From NCBI GenBank assembly GCA_963848955.1, contig CAWKFQ010000004.1, positions 186,001 to 250,000 on the forward strand: a DNA stretch of 64,000 nt, in the 5' to 3' direction. The notes below the pieces were generated by a model, which worked only from the letters and a program-made list of their open reading frames with translations, did no database searches and was not told the DNA's origin. Numbering within the stretch: position 1 is the stretch's first letter; each line of letters begins with the position of its first letter. This DNA comes from DASUPK01 sp963848955. Lineage in GTDB: Bacteria; Actinomycetota; Thermoleophilia; Solirubrobacterales; 70-9. Positions 19,382-28,125 of the stretch are shown here, piece after piece. Position numbers and translations under genes: made by a program.

Positions 19382-20143
19382 GTGAAAAGGCAGTATGAGC
19401 CCGGCCTCGGGAGGGCCAAGGTGCGTCCGATCAGAGCGGTAGTCGATTGCGTAATCTTGCTCGTTCTGCTGCCCGTCCTGCTGCCGTCGGGCTGTTGATC
19501 GCGGCGGTCGTCTTCGTCGACTCGCCGGGCTCGGTCTTCTACCGCGCGACGCGGATCGGCCTCAACGGACACCCCTTCCAGATGCTCAAGTTCCGGACGA
19601 TGAAGACCGGCTCGAAGGGCCCGGGCCTCTCGACCTCCTTCGACCCGCGCTTCACGCCCGTCGGGCGCTTCCTCGCCCGGTACCGGCTCGACGAGCTGCC
19701 GCAGTTCTGGAACGTCGTCAAGGGCGACATGCGCGTGGTCGGCCCCCGGCCGGAGGATCCCGACTTCGTCAGCCGACACCAGAAGCACTACGACGAGATC
19801 CTCAAGGTGGCGCCCGGCATCACGGGCCTCACCCAGCTCGTTCACTTCCTGGACGACCTGGACACCAATAACCCGCTGGCCCACTACGAGACGATCCTGC
19901 CCGGCAAGATCTCGCTCGACGTTCGCTACGTCCAGACTCAGAGCTTCGCCGGCGACTTCGTCGATTCTGCTCCGCACGCTCCTGATCCCCTTCCGGCTGA
20001 TCGCCGACGAGGTGAAGGTGCTGATCGACGCGCAGCGCAGCCACCCTGAGGCGAGCACCCGGTTCGCCGTGGGCGGCACCAGCTTCGTGCTCAGCATCGT
20101 CCTCGTCATCGCCTTCCTGGCCGGCGGGGGCCCAACGAGCTGA
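19382..20143 (+). CDS. Polyprenyl-phosphate sugar transferase (bacterial sugar transferase family), two frameshifts
   Basis: GTG at 19382 has GGGGAG just upstream. The N-terminus (VKRQYEPGLGRAKVRPIRAV) leads into a membrane helix (CVILLVLLPVLLP) that is interrupted by a shift near 19480. The middle frame carries the family signature: SPGSVFYRATRIGLNGHPFQ, MLKFRTMKTG, and DELPQFWNVVKGDMRVVGPR. A second shift near 19968 hides the C-terminus, which continues ILLRTLLIPFRLIADEVKVL and ends with a second hydrophobic helix at TGA 20141-20143. These enzymes load the first sugar-1-phosphate on undecaprenyl phosphate, so this is the probable initiating step of the glycan made by the locus. Confidence 0.82.
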
Positions 20144-20157
20144 GTCATACTTTTCGC

Positions 20158-20655
20158 ATGAAGAGCCGCCTCCACCTCACCCTGTGCGGCGCCCTCGTGG
20201 TCGCCGGTCTTGCGCTGCTGCCCGCCACGGCCGCCGGCCAGACGAGCGATCCGAACGCGCCGGGGGCGGGGACGCCGCCCGCCAACCAGTACGAGATCCC
20301 GCTGCAGGCCGGCCGCAAGGACGCGGCGCCGCCCAACGCCAGCCAAAACCCTCATTCCGGCTCGCTGTACCGCAGTGACAACAACTTCGGCTCGTCGTCG
20401 TTCGTTCCGGGCGATCCCGGCGGCGGCGGCCCCAAGGGCGGCGGCGGAACCGGCGGCACGGCGGGTGGCGCTGGCGCTTCGGGCTCTGGCTCAGGCTCAG
20501 GCTCAGGCAGCGGCTCGGGTAGCTCCGACGGGGGCGGGCTCGACACCGGCGCTCCCTCCGAGCTCGCCGCCTACACGACCCTCCCGCTGATCATCCTCCT
20601 GGGTGCGGTAATCGGGGTTGTGGGCGTCAGAATGCGCCGCCGCGCCGAGCTCTAG
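20158..20655 (+). CDS. Secreted, Gly/Ser-rich, C-terminally membrane-anchored protein
   Basis: The protein has 165 residues. A signal peptide (MKSRLHLTLCGALVVAGLAL, cleavage probably after TAAG) is followed by a polar segment, a Gly-rich stretch and an (SG)n run of about 20 residues near 103-122. A C-terminal hydrophobic helix (TLPLIILLGAVIGVVGVRM) is closed by RRRAEL. The layout suggests an exported linker protein held by its C-terminal helix, possibly spanning the cell wall. LDTGAP lies before the helix and recalls a sortase signal but lacks the correct spacing of LPxTG/LAxTG. It starts 14 nt after the sugar transferase and is probably co-transcribed. Function unknown. Confidence 0.72.
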   Translation: MKSRLHLTLCGALVVAGLALLPATAAGQTSDPNAPGAGTPPANQYEIPLQAGRKDAAPPNASQNPHSGSLYRSDNNFGSSSFVPGDPGGGGPKGGGGTGGTAGGAGASGSGSGSGSGSGSGSSDGGGLDTGAPSELAAYTTLPLIILLGAVIGVVGVRMRRRAEL

Positions 20656-20685
20656 ACGCACGAGGGCCCTGCGCGCGAGATCACC

Positions 20686-21669
20686 TCAATTCGTGCCGGA
20701 GAGCAGCATCTGGTGCAGGCTGCCTCCCGTGGTGGCGCGGGTGACTTGGATTCGGCCGAGCGGTTGTCCGCTCCCTGGTTTCGCCCGTGCGTTCACGTCC
20801 TGGGTGAAGATGGCGTCGTAGCGGTGCTTGAGCCAGCCGAGAAGGTCGCCGGGGATCCGGGAGTCGTTGGTGCCGTCCTGGCCGTAGCTGCCAAACGGAA
20901 GGGCGAAGGCGAGCGGTTGGTAGGCCGGGATGTGATCGGAGAGCGTCTCCTGGCCCGAAGCGATGTCCGACCGCACCCGGTCTCGCCAGCCGTCGAAATC
21001 CTCGCCCCGCTTCTCGTAGGCGTAGAACGGCCCGTAGTCGTCGGATCCCGGGCCGTAGTGGATCTGCGTGTGGCCCTCCTTGCCGGAGTGCAGCTGTAGC
21101 TCCCAGCGCCCGCTCTCCTGCGCGGTCGCGAGCTCCTGCCATGAGAGGTATTCCGGATCGCCGCCCTCGACACGCCCGACGTCGACGAACATGACCGCGT
21201 TGAAGTGCAGCTTGCGCAGGATGCCGTCGGCGCCGGTCCAGGAGTCGGCGCGCGCGTCGTCGAAGGTCAGCAAGAGCGGTCGCGGCGGGAGATGGACCGG
21301 CTTGTTCTGGACAAAGTCGATGAACGTCTGCAGGTCGATTGTCTGGTAGCCGGCATGCTGGACCTCCGTCATCTGCTTGGCGAAGTCCTCGGTGCCGACG
21401 CCGTAGGAGGCGTCCGCGGCATTTGAGAAGTCGCTCTCAGGCCCGATCCCGTGGTACAGGAGAACCGGAATGGCCGACCGGTCGGGCGGGAGCCTTGCCC
21501 AGACCCGCTTTTCCTCTGAGGTGAGGGCGACGTCAGGGGCGGGGAGCGGAGTCCGGGCGGAGGCGGGCTCCGTGGACCCGGGGGTCCGATCGGTCGAGCT
21601 CCCGCAGGCGGCCAGCCCGAGGCAGGAGCCGCAGAGCAAGGCCGCCAGCACGGCCGCCGATGCCCTCAT
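20686..21669 (-). CDS. Lipoprotein polysaccharide deacetylase (PgaB/CE4-like)
   Basis: The protein has 327 residues from the ATG at 21667-21669. The N-terminus is a lipoprotein signal (AALLCGSCLGLAACG, acylated Cys near residue 22) followed by a Ser/Thr/Pro linker. The catalytic domain begins IPVLLYHGIGPESDFSNAAD; LLLTFDDARADSWTG is the TFDD metal/base motif, and LQLHSGKEGHTQIHYGP supplies the H-S/T-x-x-H-like region. It would remove N-acetyl groups from an exopolysaccharide outside the membrane. It lies just downstream, on the same strand, of a processive GT2 enzyme; that pair matches the synthase/deacetylase logic of poly-GlcNAc (PgaC/PgaB) systems, which is inference. Confidence 0.82.
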   Translation of the reverse strand: MRASAAVLAALLCGSCLGLAACGSSTDRTPGSTEPASARTPLPAPDVALTSEEKRVWARLPPDRSAIPVLLYHGIGPESDFSNAADASYGVGTEDFAKQMTEVQHAGYQTIDLQTFIDFVQNKPVHLPPRPLLLTFDDARADSWTGADGILRKLHFNAVMFVDVGRVEGGDPEYLSWQELATAQESGRWELQLHSGKEGHTQIHYGPGSDDYGPFYAYEKRGEDFDGWRDRVRSDIASGQETLSDHIPAYQPLAFALPFGSYGQDGTNDSRIPGDLLGWLKHRYDAIFTQDVNARAKPGSGQPLGRIQVTRATTGGSLHQMLLSGTN

Positions 21670-21730
21670 TAGAGGCTTGAGCGTAATCCTTCCTCCAGAG
21701 CGGGGGACAGTGGGGTCGGCCCTGATGTCT

Positions 21731-23251
21731 TCAGCGATTCTGTGACGGGGGATACTTCGCGGCTCCGGCCGCGGTTTCGAGCCGTTCGCGTGGGATGTCC
21801 CAGACGACGCGCTGCTCGGCGGGGACCGCGGAGGAGCGGGATCGTCTGCGCGCGCAGGGCTGCCGCAGCGGCGATGATCCAGTAGGCGAGCGGGTAAGGG
21901 GCCGCGACGCACGAATGCTCGCAGAATGGTCGGGTCGTAGCCGCGCTCGAGCATGAGCGCGACGATCAGCTGGAGTGTCGCGATCACGGCGATCGCGATC
22001 CCCCATGCGAATGCGAACTCCGAACAGGTTCTCGCCGCCGAGCGCGGTGCCGAGCAGGGTGATGATGAGCGAACCGGCGAGGGCGACGATCCAGATCAGG
22101 GACGCGAGTGATTCGAAGGCGAGCAGCCACATGCGATGGTTGCGCCAGCGGCTCACGTCGCGGAGGTGGACGTGCAGGACTTCGCCTTGGCCGCGTGCCC
22201 ACCGCGTGCGCTGCGCCCACAATGCCCGGAGCGTCGAGGGGACCTGCATGCCGACGAGCGCGTGCGGCTCGTAGACGGTTTCCCAGCCGGCCAGGAGCAG
22301 CTTCCAGGTCAGGTCGATGTCCTCGGTGGCCATCCGCGGGTCGTAGCCGCCGACGGCCAGCACGCGGTCGCGGCGAAACAGCCCGAGAACGCCGGCGACG
22401 ACGCCGACCCGCCCGGTCAGGGACTGGGTGCGGCGGATCAGGCCGATGATCGCGGCCGCCTCCAGCACCTGCATGGCGAGCAGGAATCGGCCTCGGTTGG
22501 TGACGTGCGGCGCGCCGGCGACGGCGGCGACCATCGGTGAACGGCGCATGCGGGTGACGACGAGCTTGAGCGCGTAGGGGTGCAGGTGCGTGTCGGCGTC
22601 GATCACGGCGACGAGCTCGTGCCGCGCCTCTCTGAACCCGAAGTTGAGCCGGTCGGCCTTGCCACGGTTGACCGGATCGCGGATCAGGCGGCAGCGCCGA
22701 TCGCCGCCGGCCGCCTGCTGCTGCTGCCGTCTCCGTGCCGTCGGTGGAGCCGTCATCGAGAACCAGCACCTCGAGGTTCGGGTAGTCCGCGGCGAGCGCC
22801 GCCCTGACGCTGGTCGCAATGACGTTCTCCTCGTTGTAGGCGGGGATGAGCACGGACACCCCCGGCCAGCCGTCCTCGGGCTCCTCGACGCTGGTCGGCT
22901 CCTCCAGCCGACGGAACAGCACCCCTCCCGCCATCCACAGCGCCGCGGTGCATACCGGGTACAGAGCGACGAACGCCAGCAGCACGTCACCCGCCGTCGC
23001 GCATACCGCCTCTCCTGCGAACGCCGCCGTCTGTAGAGGATCGAGAGGACAAGCAGCGAGACGAGGAAGGACGACAGGGTCACCAGCAGCCCGAGCGCGA
23101 TCGCCCAGCTGTAGTGGAACAGCAAAGCGGCCGCGATCAGCGCCACCAGCCAGAGGAGCGGGCCCAGCACGAACCCCGCGATGAGGCGGCCGCGCGACGC
23201 CGGGCGCAGCGGTTCGAAGCGCATCGCCGGCCGGTCAAGCTCACTGCTCAC
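21731..23251 (-). pseudogene. Processive GT2 glycosyltransferase (PgaC/cellulose-synthase-like), about five frameshifts
   Basis: N-terminal membrane helices (LIAGFVLGPLLWLVALIAAA, then VTLSSFLVSLLVLSILYRRR) start at 23251. Shifts near 23000, 22715, 22000, 21905 and 21825 must be repaired to read the rest. GT-A landmarks are VSVLIPAYNEENVIATSVRA, VLVLDDGSTDGTE, AVIDADTHLHPYALKLVVTR, GGYDPRMATEDIDLTWKLL and QRTRWARGQGEVLHVHLRD, that is the D..D..DxD..TED..QxxRW set of processive synthases. C-terminal helices follow, and the protein ends EQRVVWDIPRERLETAAGAA. All catalytic residues survive, so sequencing error is a strong alternative to true decay. It sits just upstream of the deacetylase lipoprotein. 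Confidence 0.75.
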
Positions 23252-23274
23252 GACGTCATCCCTTCCGTCGCCTC

Positions 23275-23296
23275 CCGGCCGCGACGTCGCGGCCGG
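23275..23296. promoter_or_regulatory. 22-bp perfect palindrome upstream of GT2 gene
   Basis: A perfect inverted repeat with half-site CCGGCCGCGAC and centre at 23285/23286 lies 23 bp upstream of the GT2 start (minus strand). It could be an operator for a dimeric regulator or a stable hairpin in the leader. No regulator is assigned. Confidence 0.5.
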
Positions 23297-23388
23297 TTGC
23301 CGGGGCCATGCTACTGGGCGTGACGCTTGGGTCTATCGCTTTGGACGAATTGCGGCGGTCCGATTCTGCCCCGTCGAGTTCAATCCCC

Positions 23389-23428
23389 CGTCGATCTGAA
23401 CGGCCCCCGTTCGTCGTCAGGGTGAACC
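23389..23428 (+). promoter_or_regulatory. ECF42-type promoter upstream of NmrA-like gene
   Basis: GTCGATCTG (from 23390) and TTCGTCGTCAGGGTGAAC (from 23410) are almost identical, with identical 20-nt start-to-start spacing, to the sequence upstream of the DGPF gene at 42219/42239. The -35 core GTCGA and -10 core CGTC fit the motif known for ECF42 sigma factors. The downstream ATG is at 23465. Confidence 0.68.
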
Positions 23429-23464
23429 GACGAAATTCACATCGGCGCTGGGAAAGGAAGAACG

Positions 23465-24231
23465 ATGGAGAACGAAAGCAAGAGCCAGAAAATTGCCGTG
23501 ACGGGCGCCACCGGCCGGGTCGGGTCGCCGCTCGTCGAGATCCTCCAGCAGCGCGGACACGATGTGGTGGCGATCGCGCGCTCCAAGGGCATCGACGTGA
23601 TCAGCGGCGAGGGCCTCGACGAGGCGCTCGCCGGGGTCGACATCATCATCGATACCGCGACGTGGCCGACGCCCGATCAGCAGGAGGCAACGGAGTTCTT
23701 CACCACTTCGGCGCGGAACCTCCAGCGTGCCGGCGCTGAGGCCGGTGCGAGGGGGATCGTCGTCGTCTCGATCATCGGCGTCGACAAGTTCCAGGGCGGC
23801 TACAACGCGGCGAAGCTGGCCCAGGAGCAGACGCTGCTCGAAGGCCCGCTTCCGGTCCGGATCGTTCGCGCTGCCCAGTTCCACGAGTTCTTCGATCCCT
23901 TCGTCGGGTGGATGACCCGAGATGGCGTCGCCCACCTGCCCGAGATGCGAACGCAGCCCGTCGCCGCCCGCCTCGTCGCCGAGACCCTCGCCGATGCCGC
24001 CGAGGAGCCGAAGGTCGAGAATGGCAGGATCACCGAGGTCGCCGGTCCGCGGGAGGAGCGTCTCGCCGATCGGCCGCCGCGCTCTTCGCCAGCCGAGGCG
24101 ACTCGATCGAGATCCGCGAGGGCCGTCAGCCCGGCGACCCGGACGCCGCGGCCTATGCGGAGGGAGCCGTGCTCCCCCACCCGGGCGCGAAGCTCGCCGG
24201 CCCCAGCTTCGAAGAGTGGCTCGCCAGCTGA
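23465..24231 (+). CDS. NmrA-like NAD(P)-binding oxidoreductase, one frameshift
   Basis: From the ATG at 23465 the protein opens with a dinucleotide-binding fold (KIAVTGATGRVGSPLVEILQ) and continues as an atypical short-chain/NmrA-type protein: VDIIIDTATWPTPDQQEATE, IVVVSIIGVDKFQGGYNAAK and LPVRIVRAAQFHEFFDPFVG. The frame shifts near 24065-24080; the next frame gives ALFASRGDSIEIREGRQPGD and ends SFEEWLAS at TGA 24229-24231, for about 255 residues. Such proteins often reduce quinones or sense NADPH. A promoter nearly identical to that of the DGPF gene precedes it, so it is probably controlled by the ECF42 factor at 42.7 kb. Confidence 0.8.
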
Positions 24232-24237
24232 AGGGTC

Positions 24238-24775
24238 TCAGCTGATCGGGACGATCGCCCCGGAGGTGGCGAGACTGAACGCTTCCTTCGGGTTCGGATC
24301 GTAGATCTCGACCTGGTGATCGGTATCCGGAGCGCCGAGGTAGACGCTCGTCGGATTGTCCGAGTTCGTAACCACCAGGGCCCCGTCAGGGGTCTGGCCG
24401 GTCTTCGCACCAGGTCTCTCGGCCGCCTTCTGCAGGTTGGCGCCGGCGGCGGGATACGTCCCGATCGTCAGCGAGGCGACCTCACGTGAGCCGACCGGCG
24501 TGTTGGGCGCCAGGTAGCGGATGAAGATGTTCCCGTTGTCGGCGATCGTCAGCTCGTACCGTTGTTGGGCTCGCGCCGGCCCAGTAGACGGGATGGTCGA
24601 CCGAGCTGGCGAGGTCGACCAGGCCCTGCTGTGAGATCCCCTCGGGCCCACCCGTCGACGTGGGCTCGGAGCTCCCGTTGTCGTCGTTGTTCAGCGTCAG
24701 AAAGGCGACGACGGCCACGGCTGCAAGAAGCGCGACGAGAACGAGGGCTGTGCGGGATTCACGGAGTCTGTACAT
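24238..24775 (-). CDS. Membrane-anchored extracytoplasmic protein, frameshifted
   Basis: From the ATG at 24773-24775 a short basic N-terminus (MYRLRESRT) leads into one membrane helix (ALVLVALLAAVAVVAFLTL) and an Asn/Asp/Ser-rich linker. After HPVYWAGAS a shift near 24570 moves the frame; the continuation is RYELTIADNGNIFIRYLAPN and LGAPDTDHQVEIYDPNPKEA, ending AIVPIS. The outer part looks like a small beta-rich domain of about 130 residues. I do not recognise the family. It is convergent with the NmrA-like gene, with 6 bp between their ends. Confidence 0.65.
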
Positions 24776-24909
24776 GCGGGGGCACCCTACCTAGGTAGTC
24801 GGTCGTCGAGGTTTGGAAATCATCGGTCGGGTTGACCGAGACTTGAGCGGCGGACAGAAAGCGGCGCCGCCGAAGCGACGCCGCGTTCCATGTGATCTTC
24901 TCGCTGGGA

Positions 24910-26673
24910 CTAGCCGAGCGGGATAACCGTGATGCTGCGGTTCGAGAACGTGCAGCTGGCGTTCCCATCACCCTTGTACTCGAGGGTGAAAGTGTTCGAG
25001 CCGGCGGTCAGGTTGGTGATCACCGTGGTGGTGCTCGCCTGGATCCCGCCGGTGCCCGAGCTGCTCCTGTGTTCGCGGATCACCGCTCTCGCGTCCGTGG
25101 ACGCCCATGACTTGTCGCACCCGAGGCCGCGAAGCTCATGAAGCACTCCCGGTCTTCGGGCGGGCTGCAGGAATCCGGAGCGATCACCATCGCCCGGGGC
25201 CGGCGGCGGACGTCACCGCGGGATTGGCTGCCGGCCCCAGTGCGGGCGCCAAGCTGGCAGGCGTCCCGGAGGCGGTCGTGGTGGTCGCTACGGGCGTGCT
25301 GAGACCAGCCGGACCAGTGCTCCGGTCTACCCTGCGGGACCCTGCGGACCTGCGGACCCTGCGGACCCTGGGCACCGGTCGCGCCGGTCGCACCAGTGGT
25401 GCCGGCGGCGCCCTGCGGACCTGGTCGCACCGGTCGCGCCGGTGTCGCCCTGCGGTCCGGGGACGCCCTGCGGACCAATCGGACCCTGAGGACCGATCGG
25501 GCCCTGCGCGCCCTGAGCACCCGTGGCGCCGGTCGCGCCGGTCTCGCCGGTATCGCCCTGGATGCCCTGCGGACCCTGCGGGCCGACATCGCCCTGGGCG
25601 CCGGTCGCGCCGGTGTCGCCCTGTCGGCCCTGGGCACCGGTTGCACCGGTCGAACCGGTCTCACCCTGCAGGCCCTGAGAACCCTGGGCGCCGGTCGCAC
25701 CGGTCTCACCCTGCAGTCCCTGCGGACCCTGGGCACCGGTCGCACCGGTCTCACCCTGCGGGCCGATCGGACCCTGCGGACCCATCGGGCCAACGTCGCC
25801 CTGCGGACCCTGCGCACCGGTCGCACCGGTCGCGCCGGTCGCGCCGGCCGGACCGGTCGCACCGGTCTCGCCCTGCGGACCCTGGGCCCCTCGGGCCGGT
25901 GGCACCTGTGGCACCTGTGGCTCCGGTCTCACCCTGCGGACCCTGCGGACCGGATCGCCCTGCGGACCGACCGGGCCCTGCGGGCCAATCGGGCCCTGCG
26001 CGCCGGTATCGCCCTGCGGACCCTGGGCGCCCGTGGCACCGGTCGCGCCGGTACGCACCGGTCGCGCCGGTCTCACCCTGCGGACCCTGCGCACCCTGCG
26101 CACCAGTGTCGCCCGGTCAGTCCCTGCGGACCGATCGTACCCTGGGGCCCGACAGCACCCTGAGGCGCCGGTCGCGCCCGTCTCACCCTGCGGACCCTGC
26201 GCGCCGGTTGCGCCGGTCAGGCCCTGCGGGCCCTGAGTGCCCTGCGGACCCTGGTCGCCCTGCGGACCCTGAGGACCGGGGACGCCCTGGGAACCGACGG
26301 GACCCTGAGGCCCGACCGGGCCGGTTGCACCAGCGGCACCGGCCGCACCAGTGGCACCGGTCGCACCGGTGGCACCAGTCGCGCCGGGATCACCCTGCGG
26401 ACCCTGAGCACCAGTCGCGCCGGTTGCGCCAGTCCCACCCTGAGGGCCAACCGGACCCTGCGGACCCGGAGCGCCCGCGTTCGGGCTCATGAGCGAGTAC
26501 CCCTTGGAGCAGCGCGTGCCCTTCGCAGCCTTCACCGCGCCCTTGTCCGGCTTCTTCTTCTTGATGCACAGATTGACTGAGGTCTGGGCGGATGCGGCAT
26601 CGACGGTAATCGCGCCGATCGCAAGCGAAGCAAGCGCGACAGCGATGAGCAAACGCCCCCTAAGGGTGATCAT
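24910..26673 (-). pseudogene. Secreted collagen-like (Gly-X-Y repeat) protein, several frameshifts
   Basis: ATG at 26671-26673 with GGGAGG upstream opens a signal peptide (MITLRGRLLIAVALASLAIG, ending ASAQ). A Cys/Lys-rich head (NLCIKKKKPDKGAVKAAKGT) follows. From about residue 60 hundreds of residues are Gly-X-Y triplets, mainly GPQG, GATG and GETG. Shifts break the repeat at about 26130, 26045, 25935, 25475 and again around 25330-25200. The C-terminus (about 24910-25140) is a small beta-rich domain, NLTAGSNTFTLEYKGDGNAS with ITVIPLG at the end. Slippage errors are expected in such repeats. Collagen-like triple helices in bacteria form surface fibres, and the position beside glycan genes suggests a matrix component. 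Confidence 0.8.
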
Positions 26674-26889
26674 TACGGATCTGCCTCCCGAAATTGAGTC
26701 GAGGTTTGAGTTAAGCGAGACGCACGCCGCCCCTTGCGGCGCGCTCCTGCCGTGCAGTATCGACAGCCGGACGGACGGATTCATCAGGGTTTTTCACCCA
26801 TTGGCAATTGACAAACGTCCAATCGCTCAGGAGTGGCCTAATCAATTTTGGTGGCGGTCCGATGGGGGCTCAGGCAGGACATCTGAGCC

Positions 26890-28107
26890 ATGGACGGCCC
26901 ACGCACAACCTCCCCTCGATCGTTCGGCCTGCCGCCACGCGCGGCGCGGGTGGGGCTCCTCGTCCTGCTGGCCTTCCTGGCCACCCTGATCGTCTGGAGC
27001 CCGGCGAAGGCCGGCGCCGCGCTCCCTCCCCAGGGCGTCTATGAGCAGTGCGCGCCGAACTCGACCACCGAGGACTGCGGGGCGCGTCTGAGGACGATCG
27101 CCGACGCTGGCTTCAAGTACGTCCTCAACTACACGGCCTGGTACGGGAGCGCCGAGCAGGTCCGCCACTACGCCGACGAGGCGCAGGCGGCGGGGGTCAA
27201 GCTGATCTGGCCGCTCAACGACCACGCCTGGCGCGACGGCACCGATCTGCGCGACTACTACCGCTACCTGGGCCCGGACTGCCCCTGCGCGAGCAACGCG
27301 CAGTTCAAGCAGTGGGCCCTCGGCCTGGTCAAGGACCATCCCGCCACCTGGGGCTTCTACGTCGGCGACGAGCTGGCGCCCACCTCCCAGAACATCTCCC
27401 AGACCAAGGCCCTGGCGCACGAGGTGAAGTCGATCGCGCCCGACAAGCCCACTCTCTACATCACCATCCCCAACGACAACGGCGTGCTCACTACCCAGCT
27501 CGAGCCCTTCGAGCAGACCGCCGACTACGTGGGCGCCGACTACTACCCCGTCGGCAAGGCGAACAGCCTCGACGCCGTCTCCCGCTACGCGTCGCAGACC
27601 CGGGAGCTGGCCGCGCAGTATGGGCGTCAGCCGGCCTTCGTCCTGCAGGCCTTCTCCTGGTCCGAGTACGACCCCTCATACGCCGACCGCTTCCCCACCC
27701 GTGCCGAGATGCAGACCATGCGCGACGCGGCGATTGCGGACGGCGACCCCCAGATGATGCTCTGGTACGCGTTCAACGACGTCATGGACTCGAGCGACCC
27801 GTCGGGCAACTGGAACGACGTCAAGGCGGCCGCCTTCGCCCCCTACCTACGCGTCACCGGGCTCTCCTCCAGGCGCTGCGTGAGGAGGCTCAAGGCGCGG
27901 GTTTCTGTGCGGGCGAACGCCGCCATCCGCAGGGTGCGCGCCAGGCTCGACGGTCGCGCGGTGCTGAAGACCAGCCGCGAGCAGGCGAAGCTGCCCCGCG
28001 TCCGCCTGTCGCGGGGACGCCACGTTCTCCGCGTCACCGCAACGGACCGGCAGGGCAAGGCCTCCGAGCAGGTGCTGCGGTTCCGCAGCTGTCTCGGGGT
28101 CAACTAG
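26890..28107 (+). CDS. Secreted TIM-barrel glycosidase-like protein with C-terminal beta domain
   Basis: The protein has 405 residues from the ATG at 26890. Residues about 18-40 are a hydrophobic signal/anchor (ARVGLLVLLAFLATLIVW). The barrel shows FKYVLNYTAWYGSAEQVRHY, KLIWPLNDHAWRDG, TWGFYVGDELAPTSQ (Glu near 164 at an acid/base-like place), YVGADYYPVGK and FVLQAFSWSEYDPSY, with a late MMLWYAFNDVMDS segment, typical of glycoside-hydrolase folds. From about 325 a basic beta-sandwich-like region ends RFRSCLGVN. It diverges from the collagen-like gene with 216 bp between the starts. Substrate unknown; an outside-acting glycan hydrolase is likely. Confidence 0.75.
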   Translation: MDGPRTTSPRSFGLPPRAARVGLLVLLAFLATLIVWSPAKAGAALPPQGVYEQCAPNSTTEDCGARLRTIADAGFKYVLNYTAWYGSAEQVRHYADEAQAAGVKLIWPLNDHAWRDGTDLRDYYRYLGPDCPCASNAQFKQWALGLVKDHPATWGFYVGDELAPTSQNISQTKALAHEVKSIAPDKPTLYITIPNDNGVLTTQLEPFEQTADYVGADYYPVGKANSLDAVSRYASQTRELAAQYGRQPAFVLQAFSWSEYDPSYADRFPTRAEMQTMRDAAIADGDPQMMLWYAFNDVMDSSDPSGNWNDVKAAAFAPYLRVTGLSSRRCVRRLKARVSVRANAAIRRVRARLDGRAVLKTSREQAKLPRVRLSRGRHVLRVTATDRQGKASEQVLRFRSCLGVN

Positions 28108-28125
28108 AGCTAGAGCCTCGGCGGC

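Noticed and set aside
20158..20655. Sortase sorting signal (LDTGAP, helix, RRR)
   Set aside because: The order is right, but LPxTG/LAxTG needs Leu three residues before Thr; here Leu is only two before it. Kept as an unexplained resemblance.
25107..26492. Plus-strand frames opposite the collagen-like gene, rich in Ser/His/Pro/Arg repeats
   Set aside because: They are mirror readings of the Gly-X-Y codons; the signal peptide and start are on the minus strand.
24910..26500. Short repeated units that could suggest a CRISPR array or minisatellite
   Set aside because: The periodicity is 9 nt (Gly-X-Y codons) with no direct repeat/spacer structure of constant length and no cas genes.
26680..26889. 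TTGACA box at 26808-26813 as a sigma-70 promoter for the secreted TIM-barrel gene
   Set aside because: No good -10 hexamer lies at 16-18 bp; the nearest AT-rich hexamer is more than 20 bp away, so the site is not called.
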